DNA of 6,293 nucleotides from an uncultured Saprospiraceae bacterium (GTDB taxonomy: Bacteria > Bacteroidota > Bacteroidia > Chitinophagales > Saprospiraceae): assembly GCA_937921525.1 (NCBI GenBank), contig CAKZUM010000389.1:1-6293 (forward strand). The letters are read 5' to 3'. The notes beneath the pieces were generated by a model. It saw nothing but the letters and a program-made list of their open reading frames with translations. It was not told the DNA's origin and did no database searches. This document shows positions 1-5,768 of this stretch, piece by piece. Positions within the stretch are counted from its first letter, which is position 1. Each line of letters starts with the position of its first letter. The position numbers and the translations under genes were made by a program.

Positions 1-1
1 A

Positions 2-997
2 GATAAAGATTACGATACAGCCATTGCAGCTTACGAGTATATTGTGGAAGATAAAGGAATTACTTCTAGCTATTACATCGGTGCAAAGAAGAATGCACTA
101 GCCTGCAATCGGAAAAAGATAACGGAAGGGTACGACTATACTATAGAGGATTTGCGAACTTTAGAAACTTCTTATGAGACCTTCTTAAACGAATTTGGTC
201 GAAATAAAACGACCGCTTCTATCGTGCATGAATTAGCTAATTTGGAAGCATTTTTTATCAATGATCTGGCAAAGGCAACTAGCCTATTAGAGGAGATGAT
301 TAACTATCCTGGTATCAATCCTTCCACCCAAGCAGAGGGTAAAATTAAACTAGCGGACTTTTATTTAATGCAAGGAGAAATATGGGAAGCTACCCTCCTA
401 TATTCTCAAGTAGATAAGACGTATAAGGATGATCTATTGGGCCACGAGGCGCGTTTTAGAAATGCAAAACTGTCTTACTATGCAGGCGATTTCCAATGGG
501 CACAGACACAGTTTGATATTTTAAAAGCTTCTACTTCTAAATTGATTGCAAATGATGCTTTGGATTTATCCATTTTTATTATGGATAATTTAGGTTTAGA
601 TACGACCACAACTTCTTTACAATTATATTCGGAAGCAGAATTATTAGTTTTCCAAAATCGCTTTGAAGAGTCTTTTAATAAGCTAGATTCATTAGTCACT
701 GTTTTCCCAGAGCACACGCTAAAAGATGATGTGTATTACTTGAAGGCTAAGGTCTATACAAAGCAAAAAGATTATCCAAATGCCGTAAAGATGTATGAGA
801 AAATAATCGAAGATCATAAAGATGAAATTCGAGCAGATAATGCCCTTTTTGAATTAGCGGATTTGTATGAAAATCAATTGAATGACCCTGAAAAAGCGAA
901 AGGACTATATGAGCAAATTTTTATTGATTTCTCGGATAGTACCTTAGCAGTGGATGCTCGGAAGCGGTTTCGGAAGTTGCGGGGGGATAGCATATAA
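2..997 (+). CDS. TPR protein, C-terminal part (5' end outside window)
   Basis: The reading frame is open from the window edge, so 331 residues of a longer protein are visible. A GTG at 44 could be taken as a start, but the 14 codons before it (DKDYDTAIAAYEYIV...) already read as a TPR helix pair, so the gene begins upstream. Helix-turn-helix TPR-like units can be seen at roughly residues 111-144, 147-178, 206-238, 241-274 (AKVYTKQKDYPNAVKMYEKI) and 277-313 (ALFELADLYENQLNDPEKAK), each with the usual small-residue/Tyr-Ala pattern and an acidic, Asn/Asp-rich linker. The protein ends in a basic KRFRKLRG tail. TPR arrays are protein-binding scaffolds; in Bacteroidota such long proteins are often periplasmic or envelope-associated, but the signal sequence is not in view, so location and partner are unknown. 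The gene is followed by a hairpin terminator at 1086-1123. The TPR assignment is firm; the specific function is not identifiable. Confidence 0.9.
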   Translation, partial: DKDYDTAIAAYEYIVEDKGITSSYYIGAKKNALACNRKKITEGYDYTIEDLRTLETSYETFLNEFGRNKTTASIVHELANLEAFFINDLAKATSLLEEMINYPGINPSTQAEGKIKLADFYLMQGEIWEATLLYSQVDKTYKDDLLGHEARFRNAKLSYYAGDFQWAQTQFDILKASTSKLIANDALDLSIFIMDNLGLDTTTTSLQLYSEAELLVFQNRFEESFNKLDSLVTVFPEHTLKDDVYYLKAKVYTKQKDYPNAVKMYEKIIEDHKDEIRADNALFELADLYENQLNDPEKAKGLYEQIFIDFSDSTLAVDARKRFRKLRGDSI

Positions 998-1010
998 AGA
1001 GAGGCAAGAT

Positions 1011-1056
1011 GTCAGACCGCTGCGCTGTCAGAAGTCAGATTTATGACGTTGACGTT
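1011..1056. repeat. Short GC-richer intergenic repeat island
   Basis: Just after the TPR gene, GTCAGA occurs three times (1011-1016, 1027-1032, 1034-1039), with the GC-rich core CCGCTGCGC between the first two, followed by a tandem GACGTT GACGTT (1045-1056). The base composition stands out from the AT-rich gap around it. It resembles the small dispersed intergenic repeats seen in many bacterial genomes, but copy number cannot be judged from one window. Confidence 0.35.
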
Positions 1057-1085
1057 AAGCTCTGAAAATAACTTTATTAAACTTC

Positions 1086-1123
1086 AAAATGGGTTTGCAA
1101 TTATTAAATTGGAAACCCATTTT
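1086..1123 (+). terminator. Intrinsic terminator of the TPR gene
   Basis: An 11-bp perfect stem (AAAATGGGTTT at 1086-1096 with AAACCCATTTT at 1113-1123) continues after one G/G mismatch into a 5-bp inner stem (CAATT/AATTG) closed by a 4-nt loop. The right arm runs into TTTTTAAT, a U-rich tail for plus-strand transcripts. It lies about 90 bp after the TPR stop. The A-rich left flank gives the reverse strand a weaker tail, so it may also stop minus-strand transcripts from the small gene at 1215-1358. Confidence 0.75.
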
Positions 1124-1214
1124 TAATTATAATTTCATGGTTCTATATTTACTAACGGGGCACTTAGAATCTGTCTTTTATAGCAAAACGCTTGACAAAA
1201 AAACATGGAATTAC

Positions 1215-1358
1215 CTAAAATATTTTTATCACAATTACGCTAATTAGTATAAATAAGAAAAGCACTAAAATTATCCATGTAGGGTAATTAATAACTTTAA
1301 TCTGAAATTTTCCAATAGACATTGAAAATAATTTGTCATCCAAGTTTTTCTTTTTCAT
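1215..1358 (-). CDS. Possible 47-residue single-pass membrane microprotein
   Basis: A minus-strand frame runs from ATG (1358-1356) to TAG (1217-1215). The product starts with a basic MKKKNLDDK segment, has an intermediate stretch around residues 11-25, and then a C-terminal hydrophobic run from about Pro26/Trp28 to the end (WIILVLFLFILISVIVIKIF), about 18-20 residues, enough for one transmembrane helix. A Bacteroidota-type promoter match sits immediately upstream (1367-1398), and the sequence before ATG is A-rich rather than Shine-Dalgarno-like, which is normal for this phylum. I do not recognise a family. The main caution is that random frames in AT-rich DNA readily encode Phe/Leu/Ile/Val runs, so this could be chance. 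The positive N-terminus followed by a hydrophobic C-terminus suggests a small inner-membrane protein if real. Confidence 0.35.
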   Translation of the reverse strand: MKKKNLDDKLFSMSIGKFQIKVINYPTWIILVLFLFILISVIVIKIF

Positions 1359-1366
1359 TTTTATTT

Positions 1367-1398
1367 CAAAAATAGATTAAGATCTTTTATTAATCAAA
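1367..1398 (-). promoter_or_regulatory. Bacteroidota-type promoter for the small ORF
   Basis: On the minus strand, TTTG (1398-1395) is followed after 20 nt by TATTTTTG (1374-1367), matching the -33 TTTG and -7 TAnnTTTG elements of the Bacteroidota primary sigma factor with normal spacing. The -7 element ends only 8 nt before the ATG at 1358, so the transcript would be nearly leaderless. Such matches can arise by chance in AT-rich DNA. Confidence 0.4.
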
Positions 1399-1692
1399 TT
1401 TGTAAAAAAAAGTAAACTCAAAATTACTTTACTATTCAAATTTATACGTTTTTTATTAAAAATAATATTAAGTGATTTAAAGATAATATTAAATTGATTT
1501 GGATAATTTAAAGCTTTTATTAAAAATAAAAAATCTTTCCATTTGAAAAAAACTAATACAGCTATATGTTATTTTTTTGTTAAAATTTAATACTGAAGTT
1601 TAATTTTCACTCTTTAATTTCTAAATCTAACAGATCTAAGGTATTGCTCATCCTATAATGGATCATGTATTTTGTGTCGTTGGAAAATCATA
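1399..1692. other. AT-rich gap without a recognisable gene
   Basis: This stretch is extremely AT-rich and I find no convincing coding frame on either strand. It contains loose direct repeats: a 15-bp exact copy of TTTTATTAAAAATAA at 1451-1465 and 1515-1529, and two 21-bp-spaced copies of ATAATATTAA followed by a TGATTT (1462-1478 and 1483-1500). A minus-strand frame of only 19 residues near 1605-1665 is too short to call. The repeats may be simple low-complexity sequence or an upstream AT-rich element. Confidence 0.5.
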
Positions 1693-1698
1693 AATTTT

Positions 1699-1793
1699 AA
1701 ATCATAAATCATACATCATATATCCACCTAGTTTTACCTAGTTAGCAGATTTATGATGTATGATTTATGATGTATGATTTCTGATGTATGATT
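1699..1793. repeat. Inverted and tandem 14-bp repeat cluster
   Basis: The 14-bp unit TATGATGTATGATT occurs three times head to tail at 1752-1765, 1766-1779 and 1780-1793 (the last with one change), and once in inverse orientation at 1707-1720. The inverse copy and its extension give a perfect 20-bp stem, 1701-1720 pairing with 1752-1771, around a 31-nt spacer that itself holds a direct repeat of ACCTAGTT (1726-1733 and 1736-1743). A degenerate inverse unit may extend the left side to 1693. It lies 40 bp downstream of the radC stop codon. It may act as a transcript end or barrier for radC, but there is no U tail, and a dispersed intergenic repeat or small non-autonomous element is equally possible. 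Confidence 0.75.
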
Positions 1794-1832
1794 TCCCCAA
1801 GCCAAAAAATATCGATGTAAAAAAAACACACC

Positions 1833-2540
1833 TCAAATCCGCCCCTCATCCGCAAAGCTATAGTATCCCTGCTCCGCAATAATTAAATGGTCCAAGACAT
1901 TTATATCCAATAACTTTCCAGCAGCTTTTAATTTTTTAGTCAATTCAAGATCAGCCGTACTAGGCATTAAATTGCCAGAAGGGTGATTGTGACTTAAGAT
2001 AATAGACGTTACTTTTTCTTGTCCTAAAGCCCTTTTAAATAAAATCTTTGCATCGACCACCGTGCCTGTTGTTCCTCCCATACTGATTTTTTCCCTACAC
2101 AATACGCGATTGGCTTGATTCATCACAATAATCCAAAATTCTTCGTGCGGTAAATCCATCAAAATAGGAGCGATGACATGATAGGCATCTTTGCTACTAA
2201 CAATTTTAGGTTTATCTTTTATATCGGTGAGTTGACGCCGCCGCCCTAATTCCATAGCTGCCGTGATGGTAATAGCTTTTGCCTGTCCAACGCCCTTAAA
2301 TCCTTGTATTAAATCTGGAATAGACCGTTTACCTAGTTGGTCTAAATTATTATCTACAGACTGGAGTATTCGTTGCGCTAGGCCTACCGCCGTTTCTTCT
2401 CTAGAACCAGAGCCTAATAAAATAGCTAACAATTCAGTATCTGATAAATGTTGTTTGCCTCGAAGTAGCATTTTTTCTCTCGGGCGGTCGGCTTCTGCCC
2501 ATGTGGTGATAGGAAGTTTGTTGCTCGTGTAGTTGTCCAT
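1833..2540 (-). CDS. radC: RadC family JAB/MPN-domain protein
   Basis: This is a full-length 235-residue RadC (family norm about 220-235). The N-terminal region carries the family signature ADRPREKMLLRG (residues 17-28) and LSDTELLAILLGSG (32-45). A helix-hairpin-helix segment follows (GFKGVGQAKA, about 80-89). The C-terminal half is the JAB/MPN metallo-hydrolase-like fold, with a conserved acidic pair near Glu133/Glu134 and the complete JAMM pattern His184-x-His186-x7-Ser194-x2-Asp197 (SHNHPSGNLMPSTAD). Zinc binding is therefore expected. RadC was named for a DNA-repair phenotype that was later questioned; its biochemical role is unsettled, and homologues also occur on mobile elements, but this copy has the complete two-part chromosomal form. 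The ATG at 2540 is the first start after an in-frame stop at 2558-2556. There is no Shine-Dalgarno sequence and no clear promoter; an upstream minus-strand terminator at 2664-2704 suggests independent transcription. Confidence 0.96.
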   Translation of the reverse strand: MDNYTSNKLPITTWAEADRPREKMLLRGKQHLSDTELLAILLGSGSREETAVGLAQRILQSVDNNLDQLGKRSIPDLIQGFKGVGQAKAITITAAMELGRRRQLTDIKDKPKIVSSKDAYHVIAPILMDLPHEEFWIIVMNQANRVLCREKISMGGTTGTVVDAKILFKRALGQEKVTSIILSHNHPSGNLMPSTADLELTKKLKAAGKLLDINVLDHLIIAEQGYYSFADEGRI

Positions 2541-2663
2541 AATATGCGTGAATGATCATTTAATGGGTCTGTTTAATTACCCTTTTGAATGTAAAATACA
2601 GAAAAAATCGGAAATGGAGATTGGGAGGGAAAGTTTAGAACACGGAGTCTGTATCTCATCAAA

Positions 2664-2704
2664 CAAAAAAAGACGAATTAGATACAAAGATCTAAATCCG
2701 TCTT
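2664..2704 (-). terminator. Minus-strand intrinsic terminator with no visible protein gene upstream
   Basis: Two 6-bp stems (AAGACG/CGTCTT, 2670-2675 with 2699-2704; TTAGAT/ATCTAA, 2678-2683 with 2690-2695) are separated by a small 2x3 internal loop and closed by a 6-nt loop. Read on the minus strand, the hairpin runs into a T7 tract (2671-2665) and then GTTTG, a classic terminator tail. On the plus strand it is followed by AGGGTTA, so it points only to the minus strand. It isolates radC from anything transcribed upstream. Confidence 0.65.
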
Positions 2705-2709
2705 AGGGT

Positions 2710-2755
2710 TATAGAGATACTCTATATTATATAAGTCGTATGAAAAAAGTCGTAT
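2710..2755. promoter_or_regulatory. Small palindrome plus 9-bp direct repeat
   Basis: TATAGAG-ATA-CTCTATA is a perfect 7-bp inverted repeat with a 3-nt centre (2710-2726). It is followed by two exact copies of AAGTCGTAT at 2733-2741 and 2747-2755, spaced 14 bp apart. Such arrangements can be operator sites or RNA hairpins; nothing nearby shows which protein would bind. Purely descriptive. Confidence 0.3.
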
Positions 2756-2793
2756 TTGTTTACTTTATGTATTGATTAAAAAATACTGTCAAC

Positions 2794-2822
2794 CCTTGAA
2801 GGAATAATTAGTTCCTTCAAGG
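2794..2822. repeat. Perfect 11-bp hairpin, no U tail
   Basis: CCTTGAAGGAA (2794-2804) pairs perfectly with TTCCTTCAAGG (2812-2822) around a 7-nt AT-rich loop. Neither strand has an immediate T tract, so it is not a standard intrinsic terminator. It lies between two minus-strand terminators and may be a structural element of a second small RNA or a protein-binding site. Confidence 0.55.
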
Positions 2823-2845
2823 ATGCAGCGAATCACCTTTTTTGT

Positions 2846-2878
2846 AAAAAAAAAAGTCCATGCTCATTTGCTTGGACT
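2846..2878 (-). terminator. Strong minus-strand terminator (U10 tail)
   Basis: AGTCCA (2855-2860) pairs with TGGACT (2873-2878); after one T/T mismatch a further GC/GC pair closes a TCATTTG-type loop. On the minus strand the hairpin is followed directly by ten T (2855-2846). The orientation is unambiguous: on the plus strand there is no T tract after it. No protein gene on the minus strand precedes it, which is the main evidence for the RNA candidate at 2846-3020. Confidence 0.75.
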
Positions 2879-3020
2879 CTCTACTTACTTTCATTTAGCC
2901 TATGGCCTTTCTTTGAAGTTTTCAAGATGTCCCGTCTCAAAAAACTTACACTATAAAGATGATTTCACTTCGGGGATTCCACAAAATTTCGCCATTATTT
3001 TACAATTAAAATTTAATTAC
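2846..3020 (-). ncRNA. Candidate small non-coding RNA ending at the U10 terminator
   Basis: The minus strand between the start of the divergent peptidase gene and the terminator at 2846-2878 has no reasonable protein gene, only a 14-codon frame (2995-2951, MAKFCGIPEVKSSL). It is less AT-biased than the flanks and contains structured segments: AAGTTTT/AAAACTT (2941-2947 with 2916-2922) around a GGGACAT-containing loop, an alternative short hairpin TTGAA-AAC-TTCAA (2925-2913) that uses the same bases, a small GGCC-ATA-GGCT hairpin (2908-2897), and the terminal hairpin. I do not recognise tmRNA, RNase P, SRP RNA or a known riboswitch. A divergent 6S-like or regulatory RNA is possible. The 5' end is a guess, since no good promoter match was found. 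Confidence 0.3.
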
Positions 3021-3055
3021 CTGCTAACTCGTTGATTATCAAGAAGAAAAAATTA

Positions 3056-3086
3056 TTTTTTTTTGAAGAAAAATGACTTAGATTTG
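3056..3086 (+). promoter_or_regulatory. Probable promoter of the M14 peptidase gene
   Basis: TAGATTTG at 3079-3086 matches the Bacteroidota -7 element TAnnTTTG exactly. The upstream -33 position at normal spacing falls in a long T run (3056-3059, TTTT), and a true TTTG at 3062-3065 is only 13 nt away, which is too close. Transcription would begin around 3090, giving a leader of about 40 nt before the ATG at 3134. Confidence 0.4.
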
Positions 3087-3133
3087 AGTGTTAAGACGAG
3101 CCTTTTATTTAAAAAACATCCATACAGCCTAAT

Positions 3134-5695
3134 ATGACGAAGTTATTCAAGACATTATTGCTATTAATTAGCTGCTATACAGTGGTATCTGCTCAAGTCC
3201 CTACACCAGAATCTGTTTTTGGTTTTAAGGTAGGTACCGATTATAAACTAGCAGACTATGACCAAATGCTAGATTACTATGACCAACTAGTTAAGTCCTC
3301 TGATAGAATACAGATGATTGATATTGGGGAATCTGTAATGGGGCGACCTATTAAGTTGATGTTTATTTCTTCGGCGGAAAATTTAAAACAATTAGATCGT
3401 TATAAAGAGATTAGTACCCAATTGGCTAGGGCGAAAATTGATTCAGCAGCAGCAGCGGATTTAGTCCAAGAAGGAAAAGCGGTAGTGTGGATAGATGCGG
3501 GTATGCACGCAAGCGAACGAGCACATGCGCAAATGAGTAGTGAGTTGGCTTACAAATTAGTCACAGAGGAATCAGCAGAGATGAAAAAGATTAGGTCGGA
3601 GGTGATTACTTTATTATGTCCTGTGATTAATCCTGATGGGGTAGATATTATTGTGGATTGGTATAGAAAGCAATTGGGTACGCCATTTGAAACGTCACGT
3701 ACACCTATCCTCTATCAAAAATATGTAGGACATGATAATAACCGGGATTGGTTTATGAATAATATGCCTGAGACTCGAGCAGCGACAAATATTTTATATC
3801 GAGAATGGTATCCTCAAATTATTCATAATCACCATCAAACCTCTCCTGCTTGGGCGAGAATATTTTTGCCTCCTTTCCGAAGTCCTGTTAACCCACGAAT
3901 ACATCCCGGTGTAACGACTAGTGTTAATATGGTGGGCACAGCAATGGCGAATCGCTTTGCAATGAAAAAAATGCCCGGGGTAATTTCTGGTACTAACTTT
4001 AGTATGTGGTGGAACGGTGGTATGCGAACGGCCCCCTATTATCACAATATGATCGGCATTTTAACAGAGGTGGCACATGCCACTCCTACGCCTAGATATT
4101 ATGATCCTAAGAAGAAGCCGAAGACGGTAGCAGGTATTCGTTCTGATGGTACAGAAGTTTTTTATCCTTACCCTTGGGAGGGAGGAGATTCTCACTTTAG
4201 AGATGCCGTGGATTATATGATTACGGCTTCTATGGGGATATTAGATTTGGCAGCAGATAGAAAAGAAGAATTTCTACAGAATATCTATACAATGGGCAAG
4301 GATGCCATTGAAAATGATAAAGAAGCATTCGCTTATATTTTACCTACAGATCAATGGGATAATAGTGAAGCCATTAAGTTAGTAGAAGTTTTACAAAGAG
4401 GTGGATTGGAAGCGACCGAAGCAACCGCTGATTTTACGGCTAATGGAAAATCTTATAAGGCAGGGTCGATCATTTTCTATGGGGCACAAGCCTTTCGACC
4501 TTTCTTAATAGATTTATTAGAAAAGCAGGATTACCCGAATCAATATTTATATCCCGGTGGGCCACCAAAACCACCTTATGATTTAGCAGGTTGGACGCTA
4601 CCGCTTCAAATGGGCGTGCAAGTAGATCGAGTGGATGAAAAATTTCAAGCATCTACAAAAGCATTAACAGGTATTATAAAAACCAAAGCACAAAAAGTGA
4701 GTTCGGCTAAAGGAGGCTACGCTTTTGATTGTAAAGAAAATGCTTCTTATACCGCTGTCAATAAATTGGTGCAAAAAGGTTTCACTGTGAACATTCAAGA
4801 AGATGGTTCTTTTACAGTAGCCTCCGCAGATGGGTTAGAGGATGTAATTGAGGAGTTAGCAGAGACAACAGGAGTAGCTTTTAAAGGAATATCCAAATCA
4901 AATAAAAAGAAAGGAAAGCAAAAAGAATTGTCTGCTTATAAATTCGGCATCTACAAAAGTTGGGTGGCTAATATGGATGAAGGTTGGACTCGTTGGGTCT
5001 TAAAAGAACATGCCTTTGATGTAGATACCCTATACGATGCCGATATTCGGGCAGGCAATTTAGATCAATATGCAGCGATCATTTTACCAGATCAACGCCC
5101 TAAGAGTTTATTACACGGACATGATGAAAGTAGAATGCCAAAAGAATATACTGGTGGTATAGGATTGGAAGGAGTAATCAGTTTATCAAAATATGTCAAA
5201 AATGGCGGTACGCTCATTACCTTTGATAAAGCTAGTGATTTAGCGATTGAGCAATTTGGATTACCGATCAAAAACCTAACAAATAATTTAGATAATGATA
5301 AATTCTTTATCCCCGGTTCTTTAATCAGAGCGAAGGTCGATACGAACCATCCTTTAGCCAGTGGGATGCAAGAAGAAATAGCTGCTTCCTTCTCTAGAAG
5401 TCGTGCTTTCGAAATTGCAAAACCATCCTATAAAGGAGAAGGAGGAGTAGAAAAGATAACAAAAGCCGAAACGCCAAATGTTGATATTATTGTCAAATTT
5501 GCAGAAAAGGACTTGTTGATGAGTGGTTGGGCAAATGGCGAAGAAAAGTATTTGAAAAATAAAGGCGCAATGTTGAACGCTAAATATGGAGATGGGAATG
5601 TGGTATTATTTAGCTTTCGCCCTCAATTTCGAGGACAATCTAGAGGTACTTATAAATTGATTTTTAATGCTATTTTGCAGGCTGCTGCAGAATAA
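3134..5695 (+). CDS. Secreted M14-family zinc carboxypeptidase-like protein
   Basis: The 853-residue protein begins with a Sec signal peptide (basic MTKLFK, hydrophobic LLLLIS, likely cleavage near VSA-Q at 20/21), so it is exported to the periplasm or beyond. An M14 metallopeptidase domain spans about residues 40-370. The zinc motif HASE gives His125 and Glu128; the third ligand is most likely His231 in IIHNHHQT; NPDG (166-169) and NNRDW (202-206) match family substrate-binding positions; Glu312 in LTEVA fits the catalytic glutamate. The enzyme is therefore probably active, trimming peptides from the C-terminus, though the substrate is unknown. Residues from about 600 (KFGIYKSWVANMDEGWTRW) to 840 resemble a class I glutamine amidotransferase-like Rossmann domain, without an obvious catalytic Cys-His pair, and follow a Lys-rich linker (588-598). 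This long architecture is common in Bacteroidota. The ATG is the first start after an in-frame TAA at 3110-3112; the gene ends with tandem TAA TAG, 7 bp before a large palindrome. Confidence 0.93.
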   Translation: MTKLFKTLLLLISCYTVVSAQVPTPESVFGFKVGTDYKLADYDQMLDYYDQLVKSSDRIQMIDIGESVMGRPIKLMFISSAENLKQLDRYKEISTQLARAKIDSAAAADLVQEGKAVVWIDAGMHASERAHAQMSSELAYKLVTEESAEMKKIRSEVITLLCPVINPDGVDIIVDWYRKQLGTPFETSRTPILYQKYVGHDNNRDWFMNNMPETRAATNILYREWYPQIIHNHHQTSPAWARIFLPPFRSPVNPRIHPGVTTSVNMVGTAMANRFAMKKMPGVISGTNFSMWWNGGMRTAPYYHNMIGILTEVAHATPTPRYYDPKKKPKTVAGIRSDGTEVFYPYPWEGGDSHFRDAVDYMITASMGILDLAADRKEEFLQNIYTMGKDAIENDKEAFAYILPTDQWDNSEAIKLVEVLQRGGLEATEATADFTANGKSYKAGSIIFYGAQAFRPFLIDLLEKQDYPNQYLYPGGPPKPPYDLAGWTLPLQMGVQVDRVDEKFQASTKALTGIIKTKAQKVSSAKGGYAFDCKENASYTAVNKLVQKGFTVNIQEDGSFTVASADGLEDVIEELAETTGVAFKGISKSNKKKGKQKELSAYKFGIYKSWVANMDEGWTRWVLKEHAFDVDTLYDADIRAGNLDQYAAIILPDQRPKSLLHGHDESRMPKEYTGGIGLEGVISLSKYVKNGGTLITFDKASDLAIEQFGLPIKNLTNNLDNDKFFIPGSLIRAKVDTNHPLASGMQEEIAASFSRSRAFEIAKPSYKGEGGVEKITKAETPNVDIIVKFAEKDLLMSGWANGEEKYLKNKGAMLNAKYGDGNVVLFSFRPQFRGQSRGTYKLIFNAILQAAAE

Positions 5696-5702
5696 TAGTC
5701 AG

Positions 5703-5766
5703 AGAAATAGTTTGAGTTATGCTACAAGCAGTTGTAACTGCTTGTAGCATAACTCAAACTATTTCT
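5703..5766. terminator. Perfect 31-bp-arm palindrome, bidirectional terminator
   Basis: Bases 5703-5733 are the exact reverse complement of 5736-5766, leaving only GT at the centre. The arms carry TTTGAGTTATGCTACAAGCA in the middle. The palindrome begins 7 bp after the peptidase stop and ends 2 bp after the caspase-like stop on the other strand, filling the whole space between the convergent genes. Each strand's right arm ends in ACTATTTCT, a modest U-rich tail, so the natural reading is a shared two-way transcription terminator. The length and perfection are unusual for a simple terminator. Confidence 0.85.
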
Positions 5767-5768
5767 AA

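Noticed and set aside
44..46. GTG as start of the TPR gene
   Set aside because: The frame is open to the window edge and the residues before it continue the TPR pattern, so the gene is simply truncated by the window.
1193..1198. TTGACA resembling an E. coli -35 box (also TTGACA on the minus strand near 2787-2792)
   Set aside because: Bacteroidota promoters use TTTG/TAnnTTTG; these hexamers lack a matching -7 element at the right distance.
1137..1247. Plus-strand 36-codon frame (MVLYLLTGHLESVFY...)
   Set aside because: No promoter or family resemblance, it starts right after the TPR terminator and overlaps the better-supported minus-strand microprotein in antisense.
1833..2540. radC as a sign of a mobile or phage-defence island
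   Set aside because: This copy has the full HhH plus JAMM architecture of the chromosomal gene, and no integrase, transposase, att site or tRNA is visible around it.
2551..2560. 10-bp palindrome AATGATCATT just upstream of radC
   Set aside because: Too short and too likely by chance in AT-rich DNA to call an operator without other copies.
2823..3035. Plus-strand 70-codon open frame
   Set aside because: It starts directly at the edge of a hairpin, runs through the poly-A side of a minus-strand terminator, has no promoter and shows no recognisable protein pattern; it is better explained by the minus-strand RNA candidate.
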